A stretch of DNA of 53,237 bases from Nodularia spumigena CCY9414 (GCF_000340565.2 NZ_CP007203.1:2152909-2206145), one strand, 5' to 3'. Numbered from the stretch's first letter, positions 35,048-44,773 are shown. Program-made: numbers and translations. The notes: a model not told the origin generated them from the sequence alone.

Positions 35048-35440
35048 TTACTCGTTAATTACGGCAATTTTGGGCGAAGGTAAAGCCTGACTATCACCGA
35101 AGTCACCAGCACTAAATTTTTCTGCTCCCATTTGTTGTAATACTGACAACAAGGCTGCACTTTGACTTAATAACTCGTCTACATCAATGCTGCTATAAAC
35201 AGATGGGTAACGTCGTAAGCGATTGCTGCCTTCTCCTAGTAAAATTACAGCACCTCGCCAGTTGCCATTACCCAAATGATACTGTGCTACAGCAATTTGT
35301 AAAATCCCTTGATAAAAGGTTTTTTCTGGTTCGCTGGCTTCTATCCACAAAGCCTCTAAAGTGTCATGACAAGCGTAGAACTGTCCAGAGTTAAACTGTT
35401 CTACCCCTTGCCAAAACTCTGGGGGGATAATTTCGCTCAT
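35048..35440 (-). CDS. DUF309 domain protein
   Basis: A 130-residue all-helical protein of the DUF309 family, recognised by FYACHDTLEALWIEA (residues 22-36) and FYQGILQIAVAQYHLGNGNWRGA. The conserved HDxLE and FyqGllqiA motifs are intact; no activity is known. Its start overlaps the stop of ftrC by four bases, so both are probably translated from one mRNA. Confidence 0.85.
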   Translation of the reverse strand: MSEIIPPEFWQGVEQFNSGQFYACHDTLEALWIEASEPEKTFYQGILQIAVAQYHLGNGNWRGAVILLGEGSNRLRRYPSVYSSIDVDELLSQSAALLSVLQQMGAEKFSAGDFGDSQALPSPKIAVINE

Positions 35441-35802
35441 CCCATGCTGTCTCGGACTTCTTTGATGGTTTCTAGAGTAATTTCTTGTTGGTCTCCAGCA
35501 AACTCGTTATCTGGGGTAAGAAACAGCATACAGTGGCACTCTTTGCGTTCTCTCATGGGTACGCAGGGACAGTTCCAGTATGTAGCATTCACTTCAGCTT
35601 CTTTGTCTTCGTAGTGGCGACAGGGACACAAAGGCGCACCTAAATCGTCTTTATGTTTTGCTAGTCCTTCAATTACGACTGCGGTTACAGAAGGTTCTGA
35701 ACAGAAGTATGTTCCTGTTCGTTTAGCGTACTGTTCGGAAAAGTGCCGCATTGCCTCTAGGCTTTTATCTGTGGATGTTGTGTTATTTTCTGATGAGATC
35801 AT
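35437..35802 (-). CDS. ftrC: Ferredoxin-thioredoxin reductase catalytic chain
   Basis: A 121-residue catalytic subunit. The seven-Cys pattern is visible: FCSEPS near 55, LCPCRHY near 85, WNCPCVPMRERKECHC near 105. These hold the 4Fe-4S cluster and the redox disulfide. It transfers electrons from photosystem I-reduced ferredoxin to thioredoxin. The variable (alpha) chain is not in this window. It is followed with a four-base overlap by the DUF309 gene. Confidence 0.95.
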   Translation of the reverse strand: MISSENNTTSTDKSLEAMRHFSEQYAKRTGTYFCSEPSVTAVVIEGLAKHKDDLGAPLCPCRHYEDKEAEVNATYWNCPCVPMRERKECHCMLFLTPDNEFAGDQQEITLETIKEVRDSMG

Positions 35803-35907
35803 ACGGGTGGGCGCTCATAATTTAAATATTTCTTTGCATTGTACCAAATGGAATTGATCTTAATTTGGTTTAACTGATCAGCATTGCAGTATGATTCGCT
35901 CTCACGA

Positions 35908-37065
35908 TCAATGTGATAATTTTTGCAGTTGCGGTTGCAGTTCTTGTTCGTTCTGCACAAGAATACCAAGATAATCCCGATTCACTACCGCCTGTTCTGA
36001 TGGTGAGGTGGTATTTTGCCACAATACCCAACGACTACCTTGGGGTAGGGAAGAAATGCTTAAAGGGTTTTGTGTTAGCCAAATTAAAGCATTGCTCTGG
36101 CGATCGCTCGTGCTAATCTCTTCTTGATATCTCGTTGCTGCTAATGTTTCTAAAACTACACGCTCGCCTTTAACTAAACCTGTGGATGCTGTCCATAATT
36201 GCACTGGCATTTGCTGGCGGACTGCATAAAAATACAAGGAAGCTGCGGCAATTACTGCTTGTTCAAACTGCTCGGATTCCCAATTCCCAGCAGTGTCTAG
36301 GGCAATAATTATGTCTTGTCCACCTGTAACTATTTCTAACTCCCGCACCCGTAATTCTCCGTAACGAGCGCTGGTCCGCCAGTGGATGAGACGGGTAGGA
36401 TCGCCCAGGCGGTATGGACGCAGCGATCGCACTAAACCCGATGTAGCTGTCTGCAAAGGTGTACTACGGGGATCACCTCTTTTGCTGTCTTCTTGCCCGA
36501 TTTCATCCACTAGGGGGCAGGTAGTCAAAGGTAACACAGTGGGATAGACAATGGCGCTAGCCGCACACTCACGCTGACGGCGACACCAAAACAATCCCAA
36601 AGGCGCACCAGTACCCAGTTCCACTGTATGCCAGCGATAGACCCCCCGTTGCCGAGTTGGTTGATAATATACCCAACGGTAACTGTCTTGGCGATTAATA
36701 GTTTCAATGGCTGTTTTAACTGGTGTCCCTAAGACAAATGGTAAGATATCCTCCACTTGCAACAAGCTGACAGGCTGCTTTGTGGGATTGCAGATTTCTA
36801 ATTCCACAGTCAAGTCATCCCCTGCGGATACAGGTTGCATGGGGCGACGTTTGACAACTAAACCCACAAGCGATCGCGGTGGTAAAAAAGCCGCTATACC
36901 CAAAAGGGCAAAACTAATCCCACTAATCGCATACAGCCAGCCAGCCATAGTATTAACGGCTGCTCCAAAAAAACAAATTGCAACTCCTGCTAATACCCAG
37001 CCTGTATATGCAGGGGCGATAGCACGGATTTCTAGCCAATTGGTGATCGGTTTGATGATGTTCAT
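35908..37065 (-). CDS. DUF58 domain protein
   Basis: A 385-residue protein with two adjacent N-terminal helices (about residues 15-60) followed by a soluble domain. The DUF58 core is clear in SLRPYRLGDPTRLIHWRTSARYGELRVRELE (about 215-245) and a vWA-like segment IIIALDTAGNWESEQFEQ. DUF58 proteins usually accompany MoxR ATPases and transglutaminase-like proteins; none is present beside it. The function is unknown. Confidence 0.88.
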   Translation of the reverse strand: MNIIKPITNWLEIRAIAPAYTGWVLAGVAICFFGAAVNTMAGWLYAISGISFALLGIAAFLPPRSLVGLVVKRRPMQPVSAGDDLTVELEICNPTKQPVSLLQVEDILPFVLGTPVKTAIETINRQDSYRWVYYQPTRQRGVYRWHTVELGTGAPLGLFWCRRQRECAASAIVYPTVLPLTTCPLVDEIGQEDSKRGDPRSTPLQTATSGLVRSLRPYRLGDPTRLIHWRTSARYGELRVRELEIVTGGQDIIIALDTAGNWESEQFEQAVIAAASLYFYAVRQQMPVQLWTASTGLVKGERVVLETLAATRYQEEISTSDRQSNALIWLTQNPLSISSLPQGSRWVLWQNTTSPSEQAVVNRDYLGILVQNEQELQPQLQKLSH

Positions 37066-37096
37066 GTTTCTTTTTTAACCCAAAATCACCCAAATT

Positions 37097-39193
37097 TCAG
37101 GCAATCATCTTCCCCACCAGGACATCATGTATGGAATTTAATAATTCATCCGCAGTAAAGGGTTTTGCTAAAAATCCGTGAATCCCTGTCACCGTCGCTC
37201 GTGCTAAAGCCGCAGCCGAAGCCAATCCACTCATGGCGATAATTTGCACCTCTGGGTTGATAACTTGCAAGGTGCGGATAGCAGTTCCCCCAGCCATTGA
37301 TGGCATCATCATATCTATCAACACCAATTTAATATCCTGCTGATATTGGCTATAAAGCGTTAAAGCTTCAATTCCATTTTGGGCAATTAATACTCTGTAG
37401 TTGTGAATCTCTAATGTGGTTTTAGTAATTTGCGTAATTGCCGATTCGTCATCTACAACTAAAATTAATTCCCCGTTTCCTGTGGGCAGTTTGACCTCAT
37501 CTACTATGGGGGGAGTGCTATGACTACTGGGCAGGTAAACTTGAAATTGGCTACCTACTCCTACTTGACTCGATACTTCTAAAAACCCACCGTAGCTGTT
37601 GATAATATCAATAGCTAAACCCAAACCAGTACCTTTACCCTGTTCTGGAGTGGTGAAATTGGGTGTAAGAATTTTAGCAATTAATTCTGGACTCATGCCA
37701 ATTCCAGTATCACTAACTGTAATGACTAAATACTCACCAACTTTTGCGCCAATGTGGGTTTTTGTAAAGCTGGCATCGATTAAGACTTTATGCCCAGAAA
37801 TTTCAACTTTACCACCTTCAGGCATAGCATCACGAGCATTGACTAATAAGTTGATCAATACTTCATGCAGTTGGGCTTGATTTCCTCGTACAAATTCTAT
37901 CTCTGAAGATATATTAATCTCACTTTCGATAGATTTAGGCAATATCTGTTTAATTGTCTGCTCAATATCTTGGCTCAGATTGGCAACTAACACTATTGAG
38001 CCTTTACCTTGAAAATTGCGGGTAAATGACTGAATTTGTTGGACTAAATCAGTCCCCTTTTTGGTATTAGTTTCCAATAAATTGAGCATTTGTAGGGAAC
38101 TTTCACTCAACTGGGGATGTTTGAGGGGCAAAAGTTGAGCTACTGTCATGATCGGCGAAAGGATGTTTTTGAGATCATGAGCGATCGCACTCGTGAGAGT
38201 ACCAAGGCTTTCTAATTGCTGGGCGCGCTGAAGCTGGATTTCTAACTGTTTTTTCTCAGTGATATCAGTGTCAACAGTCATGATTGATCGGGGCGCACCT
38301 ACGGTATCATACATGAGTGTCCAACGGCTGTTAATGATGATTCGCTTACCATTTCTGGTAACTTTTCGTAATTCCCCAAACCATGAACCATTTTTTAAAA
38401 CAGTTGTCAGCGCCACTGCGAGTTGAGGTGAAGCTTCTGGGGATAAAAGTTCCCAGGTATTCTTTCCTATAGCTTCCTCGGCGCGCCAGCCATAAATTTT
38501 TTCCGCGCCTTTGTTCCAATATAAAATTTGGTTTTGCAAATCTCTGACGAGAATCGCATCTGTGGTAATGTCTAGCAGCGCCGCCTGTTCGCGGATTTTT
38601 TGCTGTGCTTGGAGGCGATCGCTAATATCCCGAAATAGCCATCTCAAGCCCGCTTTTTTCTGCTGATTACCTTCAGTCAGAGCAACTGTCATTTCCGCCG
38701 GAAAATCTATTTTTCCCTCATTGTGAAATACCCGGAACTCTGCTGTAATTTTTTGCTCTTGCTGCTGTTGTAATTTCCCGATGTAGGAACGAAATTTTGG
38801 CAGTTCTGTTTGATGTATGAATACAGAAAGCGGTTTACCGATTAAGTAAGACTGGCGGACATTTATTAACTTAGCCGCAGCAAAGTTAGCTTCTTGAATC
38901 ACCCCAGTGATATCAGTCACTAAATATCCATCGGGGGCAAAATTGAATAAATCTTGGTAAGACTGGCGTTCTGCTTCTACAAGATGGCGAGTAGTGACTA
39001 ATTCCCGGTTTTGTTGTGTTAGCTCTTCAGACAATACATGGAGTTCTTCTAAAGAAATTGAAATTTCGGCGATCGCTTCTTGTAAAAGTTCTCTAGAAAC
39101 CTCCTCTTCTCCTGTTTGGCTAGCACGTACAGATAAATTTTCCAATCTGTGATGCGCCCTGGTGATTGCTTGTTCTAAAGTTTCTCTGATCAT
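37097..39193 (-). CDS. PAS-containing hybrid histidine kinase
   Basis: A 698-residue protein from ATG 39193, which has GAGGG just upstream; the longer TTG-started frame overlaps the preceding gene and is less likely. An N-terminal coiled coil (about 1-75) is followed by two PAS domains (about 75-195 and 205-325). A HisKA region has the phospho-acceptor His in AIAHDLKNILSPI, and a HATPase domain has the N-box NLLVNARDAMPEGG and GTGLGLAI. A C-terminal receiver has its Asp in LVLIDMMMPSMAGG. It lies 25 bases after the CheR-like gene and is probably its signalling partner. Confidence 0.92.
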   Translation of the reverse strand: MIRETLEQAITRAHHRLENLSVRASQTGEEEVSRELLQEAIAEISISLEELHVLSEELTQQNRELVTTRHLVEAERQSYQDLFNFAPDGYLVTDITGVIQEANFAAAKLINVRQSYLIGKPLSVFIHQTELPKFRSYIGKLQQQQEQKITAEFRVFHNEGKIDFPAEMTVALTEGNQQKKAGLRWLFRDISDRLQAQQKIREQAALLDITTDAILVRDLQNQILYWNKGAEKIYGWRAEEAIGKNTWELLSPEASPQLAVALTTVLKNGSWFGELRKVTRNGKRIIINSRWTLMYDTVGAPRSIMTVDTDITEKKQLEIQLQRAQQLESLGTLTSAIAHDLKNILSPIMTVAQLLPLKHPQLSESSLQMLNLLETNTKKGTDLVQQIQSFTRNFQGKGSIVLVANLSQDIEQTIKQILPKSIESEINISSEIEFVRGNQAQLHEVLINLLVNARDAMPEGGKVEISGHKVLIDASFTKTHIGAKVGEYLVITVSDTGIGMSPELIAKILTPNFTTPEQGKGTGLGLAIDIINSYGGFLEVSSQVGVGSQFQVYLPSSHSTPPIVDEVKLPTGNGELILVVDDESAITQITKTTLEIHNYRVLIAQNGIEALTLYSQYQQDIKLVLIDMMMPSMAGGTAIRTLQVINPEVQIIAMSGLASAAALARATVTGIHGFLAKPFTADELLNSIHDVLVGKMIA

Positions 39194-39218
39194 TTTCCCT
39201 CTTCTCCTGTGATTACTC

Positions 39219-41117
39219 CTATTGCTGTTGCTGTCGCCTTTGGGCAATTTCTTTAGTAGAAATCATACTTTTAACTTGCTCTACATCTGTCATCATCAAG
39301 ACTGCGCCTTCCATTACTGAACCAAACAAAGGAGTAATAGCCAGATAACATTTTATTTGTCTTCCCCGACGATTGGTAGCATCTAAAATCATTTCTTGGA
39401 ACTGCTGTTTCCCAGATAAGGATTCCCGGATAGGCGATCGCAGTTGCTCCACGGGTAAACCAATATCTAAACTAAATAAGGATTTTCCTAATACTTCGTC
39501 TGTTCTTAATCCCCACAAATCCTCTACCATGTAATTCCAAACTAAGATATTAAAGTTATTATCAATCACCAGTATTCCCGTTTGCAGACTTTTGAGAATG
39601 CACACAAGGAAAATATTCGTGCGGTTGAGTTCTGTGGTGCGTTCGCTCAGTTCATTATTAATTGTTTGTAATTCTTCATTAGTAGATTGCAGTTCTTCGT
39701 TCATTGTCTCTAATTCTTCATTAGTAGACTGAAGTTCCTCATTAGTAGTCTCTAATTCTTCATTAGTAGACTGAAGTTCCTCATTAGTAGTCTCTAATTC
39801 TTCATTAGTAGATTGCAGTTCCTCATTAGTAGTTTCCAAATCTTGACGGGAGCCTTGCAACGCTTCTTGAAGTTGAATAAAACGAGTTACATCATGAAAA
39901 GCGATACTTACACCTAAAAGGCAATTGTCAACATCTTCCAATGGTATAATTCGCACATCTAAATATTGTATTTCTGCATTAGATAAATAACGTTCGACAT
40001 TTGTCAAGCTGATAGTACGGCGTTCCGCATAAGCCCGTTCAATGAGCGATCGCAGTTCTAGTGGGCGGTAGGAAAGTTCTAAATCCTGAAAAGGACGAGC
40101 TAAATCCTTGGGTGAAAGACCAAATACAGCGCGAGCCTGAGCATTTGTCAGCACTAATGTACCACTTATATCCACTACTATTTGGGCGATGGATGCGGAA
40201 TCAAAAGCCATCTCTCGCAGGCGCATATACCGAGATAATCGGTGGTTAGATTCGTCCTCCACTGTATTTGCCATTACTAGCAGGCGATCGCGTAAATTCG
40301 CTACTGATACTTTGCTAAATATACGATTTTTTAAGTCTACAGGGGTGAATAAATTGGAATGTACTAACAGCATTTCTGCTTTTCCCAAAAAAAGATACCC
40401 TGGATCATTGAGAGCAAAATGGAACCGAGCCATAATTCGCCCCTGAGTCTCAGAATTAAAATACATCAGTGTATTGCGACATACCAGCAAATCTAAACGC
40501 GAAATTGGCGCATCTTGCAGCAAATTATGACGACCAAAAATCACCGAACGGCGTAAATCTTGGCGAAAAACATAGTTATTTCCGGCAATCTCAAAATATT
40601 TCTCTTTCAGTTCCGGTGGTACTAACTGGACATCCTTAGCTGAATAGACAGCTTGACGGGCTTGATTTAGGGCTTCTTCATCTACATCAGTAGCATAAAT
40701 TTTTACCCGTTGGCGAAATTCTTCTGCTCCCAAAATTTCCGCCATCAGCATAGCTAAAGTGTAAGCTTCCTCTCCAGATGCACAACCAGCACTCCAAATG
40801 CGGATTTGGTCAGAGTGATTTTTTTTCGCCACAATCTTGGGTAAGACTTGCTCTGCTAAGTATTCCCAGGCTGATGAATCTCGAAAAAAGGCAGTAACGT
40901 TGATTAAAATTGTGTTAAAAAGTTGATGGAATTCGTCTGGATAAACTTCTAAGTAGTCTAAGTAATCTTCAAAATTCTCAATACTTAAAGATTGTATCCG
41001 CTTGCGTACCCGACGCATCAAAGTTGAACGCTTATAGCCTGTGAAATCAAATCCCCGGTTTTGTCCGAGATAAGTCAGTAATTTTTCAAATTCAGGGTTG
41101 GTTTCTGCGGAAGTCAT
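39219..41117 (-). CDS. CheR-type methyltransferase with PAS domains and repeated coiled coil
   Basis: A 632-residue protein. Residues 1-275 are a CheR protein-glutamate methyltransferase (FDFTGYKRSTLMRRVRKR, SAM site RIWSAGCASGEEAYTLAML, RLDLLVCRNTLMYF). A PAS domain follows (about 300-410), then a long coiled coil built from about ten near-identical TNEELQS/TNEELET heptad units (about 425-495) and a second PAS (about 510-620). This arrangement is that of the CheB/CheR/PAS hybrids of Nostoc, here split from CheB. It probably modulates a non-motility pathway with the kinase downstream. Confidence 0.9.
   Translation of the reverse strand: MTSAETNPEFEKLLTYLGQNRGFDFTGYKRSTLMRRVRKRIQSLSIENFEDYLDYLEVYPDEFHQLFNTILINVTAFFRDSSAWEYLAEQVLPKIVAKKNHSDQIRIWSAGCASGEEAYTLAMLMAEILGAEEFRQRVKIYATDVDEEALNQARQAVYSAKDVQLVPPELKEKYFEIAGNNYVFRQDLRRSVIFGRHNLLQDAPISRLDLLVCRNTLMYFNSETQGRIMARFHFALNDPGYLFLGKAEMLLVHSNLFTPVDLKNRIFSKVSVANLRDRLLVMANTVEDESNHRLSRYMRLREMAFDSASIAQIVVDISGTLVLTNAQARAVFGLSPKDLARPFQDLELSYRPLELRSLIERAYAERRTISLTNVERYLSNAEIQYLDVRIIPLEDVDNCLLGVSIAFHDVTRFIQLQEALQGSRQDLETTNEELQSTNEELETTNEELQSTNEELETTNEELQSTNEELETMNEELQSTNEELQTINNELSERTTELNRTNIFLVCILKSLQTGILVIDNNFNILVWNYMVEDLWGLRTDEVLGKSLFSLDIGLPVEQLRSPIRESLSGKQQFQEMILDATNRRGRQIKCYLAITPLFGSVMEGAVLMMTDVEQVKSMISTKEIAQRRQQQQ
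39655..39840 (-). repeat. Tandem repeats encoding TNEEL heptads
   Basis: A 42-base unit (TTCCTCATTAGTAGTCTC followed by TAATTCTTCATTAGTAGA) repeats about four times with few changes inside the CheR-like gene, encoding alternating QSTNEEL and ETTNEEL. Confidence 0.9.
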
Positions 41118-41206
41118 AAATGGGAGTGAGTAATAAGGGACACAGGAATAAGGGGTAAGCTGTTGTCCCCCATTCTCCTGCCTTTTTTATGGCTAATGAT
41201 GATTTT

Positions 41207-41824
41207 TTAACCCATAACTAAAGTTACCAAGGTTGTGGATATCTCATCCAAAGGTAAAATAAAATCTACATCACCAGTATTTATTGTGGCATTAGGCATC
41301 CCAGAAAATTCGCTGCTGTTTGTATCTTGGGAAATCACAGTACCCCCCATTTTATGGATAGCCTCTACTCCCGTCGCCCCATCCCTACCCATTCCAGTCA
41401 ATACAATAGCGATCGCCCTGTCTTTGTAACAAGCTGCAACCGATGCAAATAATACATCAGCCGAGGGACGGACAAAATGTATTCGTTTTGACTGGGATAA
41501 AGAAAGAGTGCCATTGCTGTTGACTAATAAATGATAATCAGGTGGCGCAATATACACTGTTCCTGGAGTAAGACAATCTCCCTCTTCTGCGTGCTTGACT
41601 TCTAGGGCAGTGTGCCGTGCTAAAATTTCTGGCATTACGGAAGGATACTGGGGAGCCAGATGCTGCACCACAGCGATCGCCGCGCTAAAATCTTTTGGTA
41701 ATGTTGATAGTAATTTAGTTAAAGCAGTCAACCCACCAGCCGAAGATGCTATGGCTACAATATCGAAGCTAGCATTAGCAAAGCGAGGTGGATAATTCTG
41801 AGCATCTTCTAACCTCTGGATCAT
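41207..41824 (-). CDS. CheB-type methylesterase domain protein without receiver
   Basis: A 205-residue stand-alone CheB methylesterase catalytic domain. The Ser is in IASSAGGLTAL (about residue 30), the His in VVQHLAPQYPS, and the Asp in LTGMGRDGATG near 145. The usual N-terminal receiver domain of CheB is missing, so control must come through partners. It is 89 bases upstream of the CheR-like gene on the same strand, forming a three-gene CheB-CheR-kinase unit. Confidence 0.9.
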   Translation of the reverse strand: MIQRLEDAQNYPPRFANASFDIVAIASSAGGLTALTKLLSTLPKDFSAAIAVVQHLAPQYPSVMPEILARHTALEVKHAEEGDCLTPGTVYIAPPDYHLLVNSNGTLSLSQSKRIHFVRPSADVLFASVAACYKDRAIAIVLTGMGRDGATGVEAIHKMGGTVISQDTNSSEFSGMPNATINTGDVDFILPLDEISTTLVTLVMG

Positions 41825-42296
41825 AGTTTATTGGCCGATTGCGATCGCCAGACTTCTAGTAGATAGTTACAGTTTAATTTAATTGATTACACCAATAAAT
41901 ATATTGTATATTATTTAAACACTGCCTGTATTTTTCTATTGAACTATTAAAATTAATAGTTTATCTTCCAGAGGTAGTAAATATTTGGGTTGCAAAACTG
42001 CCTGTTAATATTAGGACTTACGAAAAAACTCTCTGAAATCCTCTTCCCTTCGTGTCCTTCTCCCAAGGGGAGAGGCTAGCGCCAACGTGTCCTTCTCCCA
42101 AAGGGAGAGGCTAGCGCCAACGTGGTTCATTCTTTCGTAACTTGTGCGTAAGTCCTGAATATAACTCGTTGAATTAAAACTTTATAGATTATTTTATAGT
42201 TATTTACTTAATTTCAAAACCCTCTTATTCCCCTCCTTTCTTGCACCGGAGGGGATAGAAGTGGGGTTATACTTCCAGTTAAGAATGTCTAAACTT
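41825..42296. other. Intergenic region with MITE and hairpin
   Basis: No gene is present. It holds the element at 42013-42156 and a hairpin CCCCTCC/GGAGGGG at 42230-42254, similar to one at 20033. The cheB-like gene's promoter should lie near its right-hand start at 41824. Confidence 0.5.
42013..42156. mobile_element. MITE, AGGACTTACGCA family, copy 5
   Basis: AGGACTTACG at the left and GTGCGTAAGTCCT at the right. It is 144 bases long. A block CGTGTCCTTCTCCCAA plus AGGCTAGCGCCAA is duplicated inside. Confidence 0.83.
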
Positions 42297-42791
42297 TTAA
42301 CGTTTTTTAATTTTTTTGAGCTTAGGAATAGGACGCATCGCTTCTCTACCCAGAATAAACATTCCTGTGATACCCAAACTAACAAACCAAACATATTCGT
42401 ACCAACATTGGCGAATTTGGTTAATGGTATTGAGTGCTGGATGCAAAGACTTCAAATAAAGCAGCAACACCAGTATCATCAACGCCCCAAAACCCACAAA
42501 ACTTAAACCAATATAAATTCGTGCTGGGCGTAATTCAAAATCGCTAATTTGCTCTAGATTAATTTCTGCTAGTTCCTGTAAAGATTCATCAGCCACAGTG
42601 GAAGCTACCTGCAACTTTTGACTCAGCTTGGGCGGTAAAATAGGAGTCAGTACCGCCACAGTCGGGCGACGTAACACAGCCTCAGAATATCGCAGCAATT
42701 CCAGGGGTTTAGAAGTCTTACTCAGTTGAGCAAATTCTAACTTGATATTTTTCCTAGAAATTGGGGCGGTGGCTTTACCTTCAAAATCCAT
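42297..42791 (-). CDS. Conserved cyanobacterial membrane protein, unknown function
   Basis: Not recognised. It has 164 residues from ATG 42791 (MDFEGKATAPISRKN); a start at 42821 would add ten residues with an odd hydrophobic beginning. A soluble N-terminal half is followed by two helices (IYIGLSFVGFGALMILVLLLY and WFVSLGITGMFILG) and a basic tail PIPKLKKIKKR. There is no enzyme motif. It is single and on the minus strand. Confidence 0.65.
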   Translation of the reverse strand: MDFEGKATAPISRKNIKLEFAQLSKTSKPLELLRYSEAVLRRPTVAVLTPILPPKLSQKLQVASTVADESLQELAEINLEQISDFELRPARIYIGLSFVGFGALMILVLLLYLKSLHPALNTINQIRQCWYEYVWFVSLGITGMFILGREAMRPIPKLKKIKKR

Positions 42792-42890
42792 AGCACACCA
42801 GAAAATAAATAGGATATTCATAGCCTAGCGAATCAGTTACCCTTTCGACAAATGCCAAAAGTTAAATCAGTGAACAGTAAATTAAAGCCT

Positions 42891-42918
42891 GTAGAGACTT
42901 TGCATGCAACGTCTCTAC
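42891..42918. repeat. GTAGAGA palindrome, copy 2
   Basis: A 28-base near-palindrome centred on TGCATGCA, with arms GTAGAGAC and GTCTCTAC. Confidence 0.85.
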
Positions 42919-42991
42919 ACTGTAATCTAATTAACCGAAAACTGTGAAACCCAATTATCTCTCTTAACTGATAACTGATAACTGATAACTG

Positions 42992-44227
42992 TTAAATTAA
43001 AACCCGTTCCAAAGCCTCAATTAAACGGTCAACTTCCGCAAGGGTATTGTAATGTACCATACTCACGCGGATGATTCCACCTTGAGTAGCTAATCCCAAA
43101 TATTCAATCAGGCGTTTAGCATAAAAATCTCCGTAGCGAATCCCAATATAAGCAGAATCAACCTTGGGGGGAATGGTTGAGCTATGAACACCATCTACAG
43201 TAAAAGATATCGTCGGAACACGCAATTCACGATGCGCCGTTGATTTACCAATCACGCGAATTTTCGGACGACTATTGAGGTATTTTAGCAGGCGATCGCT
43301 CAAATTTTCTTCATGCACACTAATTAAATCAAACACCTGCGCCATTTGACCTCTCAGGTCAGGTGCAGTATCATCACCATAGTGTAATTGTGCCAACTCA
43401 CTCAAATAATCACATAAACCCAACATCCCATAAGTCAATTCAAAATTAAGATTTCCTAACTGAAACTTATAAGGAATATCAGACTGCTCAATAAAATAAT
43501 GGTTCAAGCCCGGAATTCTGAATAAATGTTCTTTCTTCCCATAAAGTAAAGCACAGTGAGAACCATAAACCTTATAACAACTCAGAACATAAAAATCCAC
43601 ATCTAAATCTTGAACATCAATTAATCTATGTGGCGCATAAGCTACACCATCCACACAAACCATCGCCCCCCGTTCATGGACAAATGCAGTAATTTCTTTA
43701 ATCGGGTTAATAGTTCCCAAAATATTAGAAGCATGAGTCAAAGCCACTAATTTTGTGCGCCCACTCATTAATAGTTCTAAATCCTCCAAATGCAGTTCTA
43801 AAGTATCTGGGCGAACTTGCCAAACTTTAACTGTAATTCCTTGCTTTTCCAACGCTACCCAAGCCCCAATATTAGCTTCATGGTCGCAATTAGTCACAAT
43901 CACTTCATCGCCTGGTGTAAAAGTTTGGCTCAAACACAGAGATAGTATTTTCAACATCATGGTAGTAGATGAACCCATGACAACCTCCTGCGGTGATTTG
44001 GCGTTAATCAAAGTCGCCATTCCCCCATTAGCCAAAGCCACCCTTTCGCCAGCTAGTTGAGAAACCGCATAAGAAGCCCCCAATTGGACATCAGTAGTCA
44101 AGAGAAATTCACTAATTCTATCTACTACTTTTTTCAGAGTTTGAGACCCACCAGCATTATCAAAAAAAGTCCAATCTCCCGCCAGTGCGGGAAAATATGG
44201 GCGAACTTTGTCAATATTCAGGAACAT
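42992..44227 (-). CDS. Cysteine desulfurase-like aminotransferase class V protein
   Basis: A 411-residue fold-type I PLP enzyme of the cysteine desulfurase-like TIGR01976 group (by memory). The N-terminus has FFDNAGGSQTLKKVVDRI; the PLP Asp is in VCVDGVAYAPHRLIDV and the Schiff-base Lys in VLSCYKVYGSHCALLYGK near residue 220. The C-terminus GIRYGDFYAKRLIEYLGL fits that group better than IscS/SufS, and no clear mobile catalytic Cys loop is seen. The substrate is uncertain. It is followed by tandem AACTGAT repeats (42967-42990), with no neighbour in operon. Confidence 0.85.
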   Translation of the reverse strand: MFLNIDKVRPYFPALAGDWTFFDNAGGSQTLKKVVDRISEFLLTTDVQLGASYAVSQLAGERVALANGGMATLINAKSPQEVVMGSSTTMMLKILSLCLSQTFTPGDEVIVTNCDHEANIGAWVALEKQGITVKVWQVRPDTLELHLEDLELLMSGRTKLVALTHASNILGTINPIKEITAFVHERGAMVCVDGVAYAPHRLIDVQDLDVDFYVLSCYKVYGSHCALLYGKKEHLFRIPGLNHYFIEQSDIPYKFQLGNLNFELTYGMLGLCDYLSELAQLHYGDDTAPDLRGQMAQVFDLISVHEENLSDRLLKYLNSRPKIRVIGKSTAHRELRVPTISFTVDGVHSSTIPPKVDSAYIGIRYGDFYAKRLIEYLGLATQGGIIRVSMVHYNTLAEVDRLIEALERVLI

Positions 44228-44773
44228 ACTTTAATAATTCTCTAATTAGCTTTTTAAATCGAAGATATAACTGGGGACTGGGGACTGGGTTAAGACCCTT
44301 TTTGTTTCTCGGTTTTATTATCCGTTTATGTCTTAACCTCCTTGGCGGTTGCTATACACCACAAACCCAGAATGACGGTTGAAATGTATCCTTTATTCTT
44401 GACTTAGCCAACAGGTATCTCACCCACTAGGCAATCTACATCCTCTTATGGTAATAATATTTTTTGGTAAGGAACCGCGCCAATCTTTTTTTCTTTATAC
44501 TTTTCCAGGGGTCTACCTAAAGACTGATACCAATTCATGTTTAAATATGCGATTCTGGGCAAAGTGCATATAGATAGAGTTCCTCTAAACTCGACTCATA
44601 AAGGCAAATTGCCTCTGCAACTGCAACTTGGTATTAAAGAAAAAATGGCTCTTTTAAAATTGAAATGTTTTGATTCTTCACAATCTCACCTATTTTTTTT
44701 GATAACTTAAAGACAGAGCCAAAAAATATTGTGTTACATATCAATTCCTTGAGCAAAAGCAAAATAATGAGCT
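44228..44773. other. Non-coding region upstream of DUF4327 gene
   Basis: No gene is present. GGGGACT repeats lie near 44274-44287. An element-like stretch, 44524-44637, starts TGATACCAATT and ends ACTTGGTATTA, a weak inverted pair. Confidence 0.4.
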
